12,562 bases of DNA from Clostridiales bacterium (GCA_003452915.1 DMMZ01000007.1:26017-38578), one strand, 5' to 3'; shown: positions 1 to 7,794, numbered from the stretch's first letter. Numbers and translations are program-made. The notes: generated from the sequence alone by a model not told the origin.

Positions 1-16
1 GAAAGATTTATCTTTC
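1..16 (-). other. Short inverted repeat at the ispD stop codon
   Basis: GAAAGA-TTTA-TCTTTC is a perfect 6-bp stem with a 4-base loop that contains the ispD stop. It lies at the window edge, so whether a T-run or another gene follows is unknown. It is low in GC and may be chance. Confidence 0.35.
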
Positions 17-751
17 AAATTTTTCATTTCTTTCTTGCAAGTACAACATTGCTTTTGCTGTCTTTATATCATCGGGTGTAGTGAGCTTGATGTTGTTTTT
101 TGAGGTTTCTACATAAGTTACGGAAAATCCTGCATTTTCGGCCATGCTTGTTTCATCTGTCGAGGTAAAGCATTGCTTTTGGGCAAGAGCAAACGATATC
201 ATATAAATATTTTTGATAAACACCTGTGGTGTCTGTACCGAAAACAGAAATTTTCGTTCAGGAGTATATATGGTTTTTGCTTCGGTATTTATATATTTAA
301 TCGTATCCGTAACAGGGTGGGATGCGGTTGCTACACCGCTTACCGCTGCGGCTTCAATAACACTGTCAATTATCTCGGTAGTGACAAAAGGACGAGCACA
401 GTCATGAATGCAGACCAGCCCTTCACCTTTTCTTGTCTGCGAAACGCCGTTATAGACCGATAAAGCACGTGTTTTTCCACCCTCGGCAAAGCTAATCGGC
501 TTTTTGGCATCAAATGAAATTAGTGGCATTAATGCTGCTTTATCGGTGCATACAACGACAATTTCATCAACAGAAGAAGCTAAAAAAGCCTCTAAAACAT
601 ATTCAAATACCGTTTTTTTGCCTAACTTAATCAGTGGTTTTGCGACGGTGCCCATACGAGTACCGCTGCCAGCCGCAACAATAATTCCGCTAACAAATAA
701 ATTGTTAGATTTATCCTTCATATTCGAATCCGATTTTAAGTGCTTTAACAT
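8..751 (-). CDS. ispD: 2-C-methyl-D-erythritol 4-phosphate cytidylyltransferase
   Basis: IspD joins CTP and methylerythritol 4-phosphate to give CDP-methylerythritol, the third step of the MEP isoprenoid pathway, in the cytoplasm. The 247-residue protein shows the nucleotide-binding IIVAAGSGTRMG (23-34) with the conserved Lys38 in KPL, the GGKTR segment (91-95), IHDCARPF (115-122; most homologues have HDAARP), HPVTDTIK (145-152), SVQTPQVF (171-178), TDE (198-200) and NIKLTTPDD (220-228). The start at 751 has GGAG six bases upstream and overlaps korC by 41 bases. A second ATG at 721 would shorten the overlap to 11 bases and would also suit the family. No partner MEP gene is visible, but the left edge is only seven bases away. 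Confidence 0.96.
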   Translation of the reverse strand: MLKHLKSDSNMKDKSNNLFVSGIIVAAGSGTRMGTVAKPLIKLGKKTVFEYVLEAFLASSVDEIVVVCTDKAALMPLISFDAKKPISFAEGGKTRALSVYNGVSQTRKGEGLVCIHDCARPFVTTEIIDSVIEAAAVSGVATASHPVTDTIKYINTEAKTIYTPERKFLFSVQTPQVFIKNIYMISFALAQKQCFTSTDETSMAENAGFSVTYVETSKNNIKLTTPDDIKTAKAMLYLQERNEKFER

Positions 752-1256
752 TAAGATCTCCGAGTTGTGGTTTGGATTTTGGTGCTGCTGCTATCAGGCA
801 TTCGCCAAAAAACGCAAAATCAAATATTTTACTTATTTTAAGTAGCTGACCGAGCATAATAACGTTCGCCAAACCCTTGAGGTCGTTTTCCTCCGCAAGA
901 CGGGAAGCAGGTATATAGCTTACAATAACATCAATACGCTTGGTTTTTACGGGAATAAGTGAGCTGTCCAGAATTATTATTCCGCCATCAACAACTTTAT
1001 CTTCAAATTTCTGAAAAGAAGGCAGGTTCATAGCTATAAGCATCTCCGGCTTGGTAACAAGCGGTGAACCGATCGGCTCATCGTCAATATTTACCGAGCA
1101 GTTTGCAGTTCCACCTCTCATTTCAGGACCGTAGGAGGGGAGCCAGCTTACCTGCTTGCCTGCTTTCATGCCTGCAAGCACAAGCTGCTTTCCAGCAAAG
1201 AGTATACCTTGTCCACCGAATCCGGCCAATAAAATTCCACTCATTTTTGTGACCAT
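711..1256 (-). CDS. korC: 2-oxoacid:ferredoxin oxidoreductase, gamma subunit
   Basis: The 181-residue subunit matches the gamma family. It has a GFGGQGILFAGK glycine loop (12-23), the conserved SYGPEMRGGTANC block (41-53), a region around PEMLIAMNLPSFQKFED, and the closing LGDLNVKAL segment. It helps bind CoA and completes the alpha-beta-gamma-delta complex. The start at 1256 has GGA five bases upstream, in GGAAAGGT supplied by the preceding inverted-repeat region; an in-frame ATG at 1244 is possible and closer to the usual family start. Its 3' end overlaps the ispD open frame by up to 41 bases. Confidence 0.94.
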   Translation of the reverse strand: MVTKMSGILLAGFGGQGILFAGKQLVLAGMKAGKQVSWLPSYGPEMRGGTANCSVNIDDEPIGSPLVTKPEMLIAMNLPSFQKFEDKVVDGGIIILDSSLIPVKTKRIDVIVSYIPASRLAEENDLKGLANVIMLGQLLKISKIFDFAFFGECLIAAAPKSKPQLGDLNVKALKIGFEYEG

Positions 1257-1264
1257 ACCTTTCC

Positions 1265-1371
1265 GTGGCGTTTACGCCACAAGAGGGAATTGTACCGTTC
1301 CGACAATTGTCGGATTGACTTTCCATTAAAGTCAAAGGCACAAAACCGTGTTTGAAAATTTATTTTCAAAC
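1265..1371 (-). repeat. Cluster of four inverted repeats between the beta and gamma oxidoreductase genes
   Basis: Four perfect inverted repeats follow one another. 1265-1280 has a 6-bp stem (GTGGCG/CGCCAC) with loop TTTA. 1299-1314 is a 16-base perfect palindrome around CAATTG. 1315-1335 has 8-bp arms with a 5-base loop. 1350-1371 has 9-bp arms with loop TTTA and contains the beta-subunit stop codon. On the minus strand the first two palindromes are each followed by a near-identical tail, CGGAACGGTA and CGGAAAGGTA; the second tail supplies the probable ribosome binding site of the gamma gene. No T-run follows any stem, so this is not a classical terminator. It may be a dispersed palindromic element or an mRNA processing site. 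Confidence 0.7.
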
Positions 1372-2118
1372 TTGTTTTCCTTTTTTGTAAAAATCCTTAT
1401 ATACGCCGAGTGGATAATAAGGCATCATGTTTTCACCCAGCCATTCAAGCGACTTGACTGGTGAAAGACCCCAGTTGGTCGGGCAGGTGGAAAGCACCTC
1501 GACTATAGAAAGCCCAAGTCCTTTTGTTTGAGTTTCGAAAGCCTTTTTGATAGCCTTTTTAGCGGAAAGTACTCCTTTTACGTTGTCAACAGCAACTCTC
1601 TCGGCATAAGCAACACCATCAAGGGTCGAGAGCATTTCGCAAACCTTTATAGGTGAGCCTTGTATGTTCTTGGTTCTGCCGTAAGGAGAGGTTGTGGTTA
1701 CTTGTCCGATAAGTGTAGTCGGAGCCATTTGTCCGCCTGTCATTCCGTATATACAGTTGTTTATGAATATTATTGTTATATTTTCACCTCTTGCACCGAC
1801 ATGAATTGTTTCAGCGGTTCCGATAGCGGCAAGGTCACCGTCACCTTGATAGGTGAATACAGTCTTTGAAGGATCTGCACGCTTTACACCGGTTGCAACA
1901 GCAGGCGCTCTTCCGTGTGGAGCCTGTATCATATCACAATTAAAATAATTATAAGCAAAAACCGAACAGCCAACGGGTGCAATACCGATTGTGTCATTTT
2001 CAAGTCCAAGATCGTCAAGAGCCTCGGCAACAAGACGGTGAACAATGCCATGTGTACAACCCGGGCAGTAATGAAAGGGCGTGTCGGACAATGCGTGAGG
2101 TTTTTTGAATACTACCAT
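1366..2118 (-). CDS. korB: 2-oxoacid:ferredoxin oxidoreductase, beta (thiamine diphosphate-binding) subunit
   Basis: The 250-residue subunit binds the pyrophosphate end of thiamine diphosphate and one [4Fe-4S] cluster. The thiamine motif is GDGD (92-95) followed about 25 residues later by INN (119-121) and GMTGGQ (125-130). Conserved cysteines include CPGC (18-21) and C51. Length and motifs match stand-alone KorB/VorA subunits. Start and stop fit an operon: the ATG overlaps the alpha-subunit stop, and GGAGGTG lies seven bases upstream. The TGA stop falls inside the arm of a 9-bp hairpin (1350-1371). The gene is separated from the gamma subunit by about 110 bases rich in inverted repeats, the only long gap in this complex. 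Confidence 0.95.
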   Translation of the reverse strand: MVVFKKPHALSDTPFHYCPGCTHGIVHRLVAEALDDLGLENDTIGIAPVGCSVFAYNYFNCDMIQAPHGRAPAVATGVKRADPSKTVFTYQGDGDLAAIGTAETIHVGARGENITIIFINNCIYGMTGGQMAPTTLIGQVTTTSPYGRTKNIQGSPIKVCEMLSTLDGVAYAERVAVDNVKGVLSAKKAIKKAFETQTKGLGLSIVEVLSTCPTNWGLSPVKSLEWLGENMMPYYPLGVYKDFYKKGKQV

Positions 2119-3188
2119 TATTTTACACCTCCGATATATTTCTCAATATTGGTAAGTATCTCATCGGGGGTGGGGATAACTCCGCCTGTTCTTCCGAAGT
2201 GATACACATTTTTCTTGCAGTTTATTGCAACCTTTATATCGTTAACCATCTGTCCCATATTCATTTCAACAGACAGAAAGGTCTTTACATCCACTTTGTC
2301 TGCCAAAGCATCAAGCTGCTTGCTAGGGAACGGATAAAGAGTTATTGGTCTGAAAAGACCTACTTTCATTCCATTTGCACGTGCGTTTTTAACTGCTGTC
2401 TTTGCAATACGCGCGGTAATTCCATAGGAAACTACAATAATTTCAGCATCGTCGGTCAAATATTCTTCGTATTTAACTTCATTTTGCTCAACTTCTTCGT
2501 ATTTTTTAAAGCGGTCAACAACCGTCTTTTCAAGAACAGCCGGATCTATATACAATGAATTTACTACATTTTGTTTTCTTTTTCCGTCATGTCCTGTACA
2601 AGCCCAGCCTTTTTCGGGAAGCTCTCTAACAGCTTTAGCTTCGAAATCAACCGGCTCCATCATCTGTCCGAGCGCACCGTCAGCAAGAATCATTACCGGC
2701 ATACGGTAAATATCAGCAAGGTCAAATGCTTCACCAGTTAAGGTAGCCATCTCTTGAACAGATGCAGGGGCAAGCACTATTATGTGCATGTCTCCGTGAC
2801 CGAGAGCCTTTGTGGCTTGATTATAATCGCTCTGTGCAGGTTGAATTCCTCCTAAGCCGGGTCCGCCTCTTTGAATATTAACGATAACACATGGCAGGTC
2901 TGAGCCTACTATGTAGGAAATACCTTCGCCCTTCAGACTGATACCCGGGCTGGAAGAAGAGGTTATAACTCTTGCACCGGCAGCCGCTGCACCGAGAACC
3001 ATATTTATAGCCGCAACTTCGCTCTCTGCCTGCAACGAAAGACCTCCTATCTTGGGCATATTCTTTGCAAGATATTCGGAAAGCTCTGTTTGCGGAGTAA
3101 TAGGGTAACCAAAGAAAAGCTTGCAGCCTGAGCGGATTGCCGCTTCTGCAATAGCCTCGTTACCCTTCATAAGTAATTTGTTTGACAT
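2118..3188 (-). CDS. korA: 2-oxoacid:ferredoxin oxidoreductase, alpha subunit (KorA/VorB type)
   Basis: The 356-residue subunit has the pyrimidine-binding part of a thiamine diphosphate enzyme. Visible marks are GYPITPQTELSEYL (27-40), ESE (55-57) with the glutamate expected to activate the cofactor, TSSSSPGISL (76-85), the QRGGPGLGG loop (106-114), and the C-terminal transketolase-like domain with SYGI and FRPITLYPFP. The complex oxidatively decarboxylates a 2-oxoacid with CoA to an acyl-CoA, CO2 and reduced ferredoxin. Many automatic annotations would call this size class VorB (3-methyl-2-oxobutanoate); substrate cannot be set from sequence. It starts one base after the ferredoxin gene with an AGGGGG site, and its TAA overlaps the beta-subunit ATG (TAATG), typical of tight translational coupling. 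Confidence 0.94.
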   Translation of the reverse strand: MSNKLLMKGNEAIAEAAIRSGCKLFFGYPITPQTELSEYLAKNMPKIGGLSLQAESEVAAINMVLGAAAAGARVITSSSSPGISLKGEGISYIVGSDLPCVIVNIQRGGPGLGGIQPAQSDYNQATKALGHGDMHIIVLAPASVQEMATLTGEAFDLADIYRMPVMILADGALGQMMEPVDFEAKAVRELPEKGWACTGHDGKRKQNVVNSLYIDPAVLEKTVVDRFKKYEEVEQNEVKYEEYLTDDAEIIVVSYGITARIAKTAVKNARANGMKVGLFRPITLYPFPSKQLDALADKVDVKTFLSVEMNMGQMVNDIKVAINCKKNVYHFGRTGGVIPTPDEILTNIEKYIGGVK

Positions 3189-3189
3189 G

Positions 3190-3405
3190 CTATTTTTCCC
3201 CCTTAATAACTGTTATTACGACATCGGGGCACATTGTGGCACAGAACGCGCAACCAATGCACTTATCCATATCGATAACGAAAGCGGGGTGATAACCCTT
3301 TTCGTTTATCTGCTTTTCATCAAGCAGAACGATTTTTTTTGGGCAAGCTGTTACACAAAGACCGCAGCCCTTACATAAATCGATTTTGAAGGTTACTTTG
3401 TTCAT
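3190..3405 (-). CDS. korD: 2-oxoacid:ferredoxin oxidoreductase, delta (ferredoxin-like 2[4Fe-4S]) subunit
   Basis: This small 71-residue protein has two complete CxxCxxCxxxCP motifs: C11, C14, C17, C21 and C49, C52, C55, C59. Each would hold a [4Fe-4S] cluster. It passes electrons from the thiamine-bound intermediate of the catalytic subunits to soluble ferredoxin. It is a separate subunit, as in KorDABC and Vor complexes. The alpha, beta and gamma genes follow at once: the stop is one base from the alpha start. The ATG is preceded by AAGGAT about nine bases upstream. It follows the NTPase gene after 37 AT-rich bases. The subunit letter is assigned by family order; whether the complex prefers 2-oxoglutarate or branched-chain 2-oxoacids is not decided. 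Confidence 0.93.
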   Translation of the reverse strand: MNKVTFKIDLCKGCGLCVTACPKKIVLLDEKQINEKGYHPAFVIDMDKCIGCAFCATMCPDVVITVIKGEK

Positions 3406-3442
3406 TTTCGAATTATCCTTTTTGTATATTAATTTGTTTTTT

Positions 3443-4093
3443 CTAAAATAATTGCTTAGTCTTGTTTTCTATATGTGTAATATTTTCTATATCAAAACCG
3501 CTTAAAGCAGTGGTAGCGACAATTGGAATTTGGCTCAATTCCGAGAGCTTGTCTGCAAGCGAAAAAGAATTCCGCACCAACTCCTCTGTAGTTTCTGCAC
3601 CGAGATTCGAGTTATTTACAATGCCCGAAAAGGTTAGATGTGAGGTTTGCTCAATACGCTTTAGCATAGTGTAAGCATCTTCTGGTCTTGCAATCGCTGG
3701 GCGGTAGCAGTTATAAACATAATACATTGTATAACCGCACTTTTTGTATTTTTCATTATCAACCGAAACAGCTACCGCACCGTCGGCATCACCGCCAACA
3801 TCCACAATTGCATACTCGTCAGTGGAAAATATTGAATAATACTCTTTCGGTAGTGAAGGAATCTCAATATTTGTATTCGCGAACTCGGGGATTATTGTCC
3901 TTACACCAAGCGCTTTCAATTCTTTCACATTATCTGCACTGCGGAAATAGGGGTTTACGATATCAAAATCCACAATACACACCTTTTTATCTGATTTAGC
4001 GATTGATTCCGCAAGATTGACAGCTATATTGGTTTTTCCCGTTCCGTAATGACCGGAGATTATTATTATTCTGCTGTTTATAAGTTCTATCAA
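3443..4093 (-). CDS. SIMIBI-class P-loop NTPase (MinD/ParA-like), function unknown
   Basis: The 216-residue cytoplasmic protein has Walker A GHYGTGKT (14-21), an A'-type VDFDIVNPYFRS segment (41-52) with Asp42 and Asp44, a Walker B-like VDVGGD (97-102) and a base-recognition-like NNSNLG (160-165). This layout matches MinD/Mrp/CooC-like NTPases. The signature lysine of deviant Walker A motifs (KGGxGKT) is replaced by His15, and no CxxC metal-binding pair is present, so it is neither a standard ParA nor an Mrp Fe-S carrier. It sits directly before the 2-oxoacid oxidoreductase genes, which suggests a role in their maturation or regulation; that is inference from context only. The start is TTG with AGGAG (4106-4102) eight bases upstream, overlapping the 3' end of the U32 gene. 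Confidence 0.85.
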   Translation of the reverse strand: MIELINSRIIIISGHYGTGKTNIAVNLAESIAKSDKKVCIVDFDIVNPYFRSADNVKELKALGVRTIIPEFANTNIEIPSLPKEYYSIFSTDEYAIVDVGGDADGAVAVSVDNEKYKKCGYTMYYVYNCYRPAIARPEDAYTMLKRIEQTSHLTFSGIVNNSNLGAETTEELVRNSFSLADKLSELSQIPIVATTALSGFDIENITHIENKTKQLF

Positions 4094-4094
4094 A

Positions 4095-5336
4095 TTATCT
4101 ACTCCTGATTATTTCACCGCTAAAGGCTTTATCAATTTCTATAAAAAACTCCATTTTGGCATGAGGAGCGGATTCTATCGGGTTCATATCGGCATCATAC
4201 ATCCTGCCGATTATAATATCTCTGCCTGTACTGCCGGGTGAAAGAATGTTTGCGGCATCTCCGACCGAAAGTTTGTTACGCTGAATACATTTTGCTAAGT
4301 GTTTATCGCTGTCAAACTCGCTTACCGTGCATAAAAAAGCCTTGTCCTTTATATATTCGTTATTATTAACTATATTGGCGTTTTCACTCGGAGAGGTGAA
4401 GAAATACCCAGTATTATATTCCCTATGGCTAACGCTTTCAACCTCTTCTTTGTATGCAGCATTGAAAATATAAGCAAAGAAATTGTTTACATAATCCGTT
4501 AATGCCATTTTGTAAGCATTGGTTATTACTGCTGTATAATAAGCGCTTTTTACTCTGCCTTCAATCTTAAAGCTATCAATTCCGGAATCCACAAGCTCGG
4601 GAATATGCTCTATCATGCAGATGTCTTTTGACGAAAAAACATAGGTTCCTTCGGGGGTTTGCTCTGCTTCAATAACATCGGCAGTGCGTTTTTCTTCGTG
4701 TAAATAATACTTCCAGCGGCAGGGTTGTGCACAAGCACCATTATTAGCATTTCGGTTTACATAATAATTAGAAAGTAAACAGCGTCCTGAATAGGAAACA
4801 CACATTGCCCCGTGAACAAAACATTCCAGTTCAAGGTCGGGCGGTGTTTTTCGGCGAATCTCCTTTATTTCTTCAAGTGATAATTCTCTTGCCAGTACTA
4901 TTCGCTTAACACCGTTTTTATACCAAAAATTGCAGGCAGCGGTATTTATGGTATTTGCTTGTGTGGAAAGGTGAATTGTTGCATCGGGAATATATTTTTT
5001 CACATATTCTATAACACCTGGGTCAGAAATTATATACGCATCCGGCTTCAATTCTTTTGTTATTGCAAGATAATCGGGCAGAAGTGCAAGCTCAGAGTCC
5101 TTAGGCATGGTGTTTAGCGTCAGATACAGCTTTGCTCCATGAGAATGTGCAAATTCAATGCCCTTTTGCAACTCCTCAGGAGTAAAGTTATCCGCTGCTG
5201 TACGCATACTAAATCGATCAAGCGCGCAGAAAACAGCGTTTGCACCGTAATTTATTGCATATATAAGTTTTTCAAGATTCCCAGCGGGCGAGAGTATTTC
5301 CGGTATTTTCAAAGTAGTACATAAGCTCCGTTTCAC
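4095..5336 (-). CDS. U32 peptidase-family protein (probable RNA hydroxylation type)
   Basis: The 413-residue protein carries the U32 signature from Glu171 to Ser189 (ECFVHGAMCVSYSGRCLLS) and a further Cys pair, C202 and C206, in ACAQPCRWKY. Together with C179 and C186 these form the four-cysteine set seen in U32 members that probably hold an Fe-S cluster. The N-terminal PEILSPAGNLEKL motif and a C-terminal beta-barrel-like U32_C segment (about 330-412) are typical. Several U32 proteins once called collagenase-like peptidases, such as TrhP and RlhA, are needed for prephenate-dependent hydroxylation of tRNA or rRNA. That is the favoured but unproven role; peptidase activity is less likely. The start is GTG at 5336, only three bases after the mltG stop, with a weak Shine-Dalgarno. 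A TTG at 5312 (giving MKIPEILSPAG) is an alternative. Confidence 0.9.
   Translation of the reverse strand: MKRSLCTTLKIPEILSPAGNLEKLIYAINYGANAVFCALDRFSMRTAADNFTPEELQKGIEFAHSHGAKLYLTLNTMPKDSELALLPDYLAITKELKPDAYIISDPGVIEYVKKYIPDATIHLSTQANTINTAACNFWYKNGVKRIVLARELSLEEIKEIRRKTPPDLELECFVHGAMCVSYSGRCLLSNYYVNRNANNGACAQPCRWKYYLHEEKRTADVIEAEQTPEGTYVFSSKDICMIEHIPELVDSGIDSFKIEGRVKSAYYTAVITNAYKMALTDYVNNFFAYIFNAAYKEEVESVSHREYNTGYFFTSPSENANIVNNNEYIKDKAFLCTVSEFDSDKHLAKCIQRNKLSVGDAANILSPGSTGRDIIIGRMYDADMNPIESAPHAKMEFFIEIDKAFSGEIIRSR
4102..4106 (-). promoter_or_regulatory. Shine-Dalgarno supporting the TTG start of the P-loop NTPase
   Basis: AGGAG lies eight bases before TTG at 4093, inside the last codons of the U32 gene. 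It is the reason for accepting the non-ATG start one base after that gene's stop. Confidence 0.8.
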
Positions 5337-5339
5337 TTC

Positions 5340-6863
5340 TTATCCGTTATAGGTTCCTGCTTCAATAGCAGCATTGTCGACATCAACCTGATCCTTATTT
5401 TTTTCATGACCATTATTAGTCATTGCATAATAGGTCTTTCCTGCCTTATTTGATACAAAAAAGAATGCGTTTATTTCATGATCATTGCTGTCCACTGGCT
5501 TGGAAGGGTATAATGCAGCAGAAATTGCATCTAGTCCGGGGTTGCATATTGCCCCGGGCGGAAGTCCCTTATATTTATAAGTGTTATACGGATTATCCAA
5601 ATCTAAATCGCTTTGAGTTAAATCTTCTCTTCTTTCAGGAAGAACATATTGTATAGTTGCATCGGATTCCAACACTGCAAATTCTGGGTGTTCTCCGGCA
5701 TTATCCAAACGATTATGAAACACATAAGAGATATATTCGAAATCAAGGGCGTTATTACCTTCTGCCTCTACCATTGATGCCAGTGTAATAATATCATCAA
5801 AAGTCATACCATATTCGTTGCATTTATCAAGATAATCTGTTTTATAATCGTTCCAGAACTTATCGTCAAAGTTGTTAAGAAGCCTGTTTATAACCATAAC
5901 TTCATTGGTATCGATATAAAAATCATAGGTATCGGGGAACAGATAACCCTCAAGACGATATTTTCTGTCCGGATAACCGAGCACTTCAAGTTCTTTTACA
6001 AACTCCCAATCATACTCATAATTATTTATTGCATCTACAAAGCCCTCACGTGTACCTATTCCTTTTTCGAGGAACAAATCGATTATCTGATCAACAGTAA
6101 GACCCTCAGGAATAACAATACGCACAGAAACACGCTCTTTATACTTTTTTGTGAGCTTATCAATAAGCTGTGTGTAGTTCAGGGTTTCATCTATTGTGTG
6201 ATCTCCTGCTATAAATTTATATTCTTCATCCGAGCGGTATTTTAAATAAAGCTTAAAAATCCATCCGAATTCGATCAGATCCTGTTTTACCAATTCATCT
6301 GTGACCTGATCTATGGTTGCGCCTTCTTCTATGCTAATAATAACATTTGGTTTTTCTTTTACAAGAGCAAAAACATCATTACCGATTGCAATAACATAAT
6401 ATGATAAGTATGCGGAAATTACAAGCACAAAAAAGATATAGAATAATGCCTTAAAAAGAAACGAAGTGTTTCCGAGCGTGATAAAAAACTTTTTTCCGGG
6501 CTTTTTTTCCTTTTGAAAACGCTCGCTTTTATTCACTACATTCTTTAAATCCTCAATATTTACATTATCCGAAAGATGAGGATTGAGGTTTTCGACTACC
6601 TTTTCACCTTGCTCGTTTTCTGCGAAATGATATATAATAGGTTGCGGAACTTCAGAATGAACAATTTCATTTTCTATTGTTTGTTCATCCGGCTTATTTA
6701 TTATTGTTTTTATTGTCTTGTCGACAGGTTTTGTTACCAGCTCTTCTTCCTTTTTAGTCGGTTCTCCGTTTTTCTTACGGTAGTTATTGAGAATCTCAAT
6801 AATTTCGTCGCTTTCATCTTTGGCACTTTTATTCTTTTCGTTGTTATTATTGTTGTTATGCAA
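5340..6863 (-). CDS. mltG: Endolytic murein transglycosylase MltG (YceG-like)
   Basis: MltG cuts nascent peptidoglycan strands at the outer face of the membrane and is thought to act as a terminase of glycan elongation. The 507-residue protein has a charged, Asn-rich cytoplasmic N-terminus (1-125), one membrane segment (about 132-160), a LysM-like region, and the catalytic YceG domain. The catalytic block LASMVEAEG (361-369) places the expected glutamate at 366. Later hallmarks are HNRL (383-386), LESDATIQY (398-406), PYNTYKYKGLPPGAICNPG (425-443) and a FFFVSN segment near 467. The start is TTG with AGGAGG at 6878-6873 nine bases upstream; that site overlaps the stop codon of the CPBP gene. 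The next gene is a U32-family protein, a pairing often seen near mltG in Firmicutes. Confidence 0.96.
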   Translation of the reverse strand: MHNNNNNNEKNKSAKDESDEIIEILNNYRKKNGEPTKKEEELVTKPVDKTIKTIINKPDEQTIENEIVHSEVPQPIIYHFAENEQGEKVVENLNPHLSDNVNIEDLKNVVNKSERFQKEKKPGKKFFITLGNTSFLFKALFYIFFVLVISAYLSYYVIAIGNDVFALVKEKPNVIISIEEGATIDQVTDELVKQDLIEFGWIFKLYLKYRSDEEYKFIAGDHTIDETLNYTQLIDKLTKKYKERVSVRIVIPEGLTVDQIIDLFLEKGIGTREGFVDAINNYEYDWEFVKELEVLGYPDRKYRLEGYLFPDTYDFYIDTNEVMVINRLLNNFDDKFWNDYKTDYLDKCNEYGMTFDDIITLASMVEAEGNNALDFEYISYVFHNRLDNAGEHPEFAVLESDATIQYVLPERREDLTQSDLDLDNPYNTYKYKGLPPGAICNPGLDAISAALYPSKPVDSNDHEINAFFFVSNKAGKTYYAMTNNGHEKNKDQVDVDNAAIEAGTYNG

Positions 6864-6870
6864 TGCAGTA

Positions 6871-6878
6871 CACCTCCT
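6871..6878 (-). promoter_or_regulatory. Shine-Dalgarno supporting the TTG start of mltG
   Basis: AGGAGGTG (6878-6871) is an excellent match to the anti-Shine-Dalgarno and sits seven bases before TTG at 6863. There is no in-frame ATG nearby. It overlaps the stop codon of the upstream gene, which suggests coupled translation. Confidence 0.85.
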
Positions 6879-7794
6879 AAGTCAAGACGGTAATAATTAT
6901 AAAAACGGCTATCAAAGCTAAAAATGATGGGGACATAAAAACTTTTGGTATATTAGGAAAACTTCTTGGCGGGAGTGTTGTTATAGGTGGTTTCTCTGAA
7001 TATGTAAAATATATTTGCTCAAGCTTTGAAATTACAAAAAGCAGAGAAAGCCCAAAAATAATTATTATTACAAAGCCCACAAAGAATGCTCCGCTCTTCT
7101 GTATTGTTATTCGCAAAAACAAATCACTACCGAAAATAGACAGTGCGTTGCTAGCTAAATGAATTATTATTGATGCAATAATTGAACGGGTAATTACGGT
7201 TACGAATCCAAGTATAATTCCTGCGAAAAAGTAAATCGGAAAATTCTGTAAAGAAAAATGAAGCATTGAAAAGCAAAGTGAGGAGATTAATACTGCGTTC
7301 ACACTGCCCATACTCCTGTATTCGCTGAGAACAACACCTCTGAAAAACATTTCCTCGCAGAATGCAGGCACGATTATCAGAGATATAATTACACCCAGTA
7401 TGTTGATGTCGTTTTTATCGGCAGTTACCGAATCAAAATACCCCGAAAGGGTTGTTATGTGACCACCGCCAACATAATATATATATTTTATGAGAACAGT
7501 TCCGCTAATAAACAATAATAAAGTAAATATTATAAAAATAATATGAGAGGGTCTTATAAAAGAAATAAACAACGGGGACGAAAGTCTTCTGCCTTTTACA
7601 AGATAATACAAAATACACGGAAGCACCAAGACAACAATTTGAATAACTGTTATAACAAGAAATATATTGCTCTCGGTATTATTCTGTTTTTGCAGTACAT
7701 AACGACTTAGATTAAGCATAACGAGTACAAAGATCACTAACAACGGTGTTGTTAAAGCAGGTGATTTATACCATATGCTTTTTTCTTCGACCAT
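6877..7794 (-). CDS. CPBP (CAAX-type) intramembrane metalloprotease family protein
   Basis: The product has 305 residues with about seven to eight hydrophobic segments, so it is a polytopic membrane protein. The three CPBP (Abi/Rce1-like) motifs are complete: EEMFFR at 147-152, FSMLH at 175-179 (F-x3-H), and HLASN at 212-216 (H-x3-N). These provide the glutamate and histidines of an Rce1-like intramembrane protease. In bacteria such proteins act in bacteriocin immunity, protein export or unknown proteolysis; the substrate is unknown. The start is the ATG at 7794, preceded by GGAGGG (7808-7803) at eight bases. The longer open frame reaching 7950 runs back into the DJ-1 gene and has no support. 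A second predicted membrane helix block sits at the extreme C-terminus (about 290-304). Confidence 0.92.
   Translation of the reverse strand: MVEEKSIWYKSPALTTPLLVIFVLVMLNLSRYVLQKQNNTESNIFLVITVIQIVVLVLPCILYYLVKGRRLSSPLFISFIRPSHIIFIIFTLLLFISGTVLIKYIYYVGGGHITTLSGYFDSVTADKNDINILGVIISLIIVPAFCEEMFFRGVVLSEYRSMGSVNAVLISSLCFSMLHFSLQNFPIYFFAGIILGFVTVITRSIIASIIIHLASNALSIFGSDLFLRITIQKSGAFFVGFVIIIIFGLSLLFVISKLEQIYFTYSEKPPITTLPPRSFPNIPKVFMSPSFLALIAVFIIITVLT

Noticed and set aside
1123..1341. 72-codon minus-strand open frame crossing the palindrome cluster into korC
   Set aside because: It overlaps korC in another frame, has no good ribosome binding site and shows no domain-like sequence; reading through a palindromic repeat easily creates such frames.
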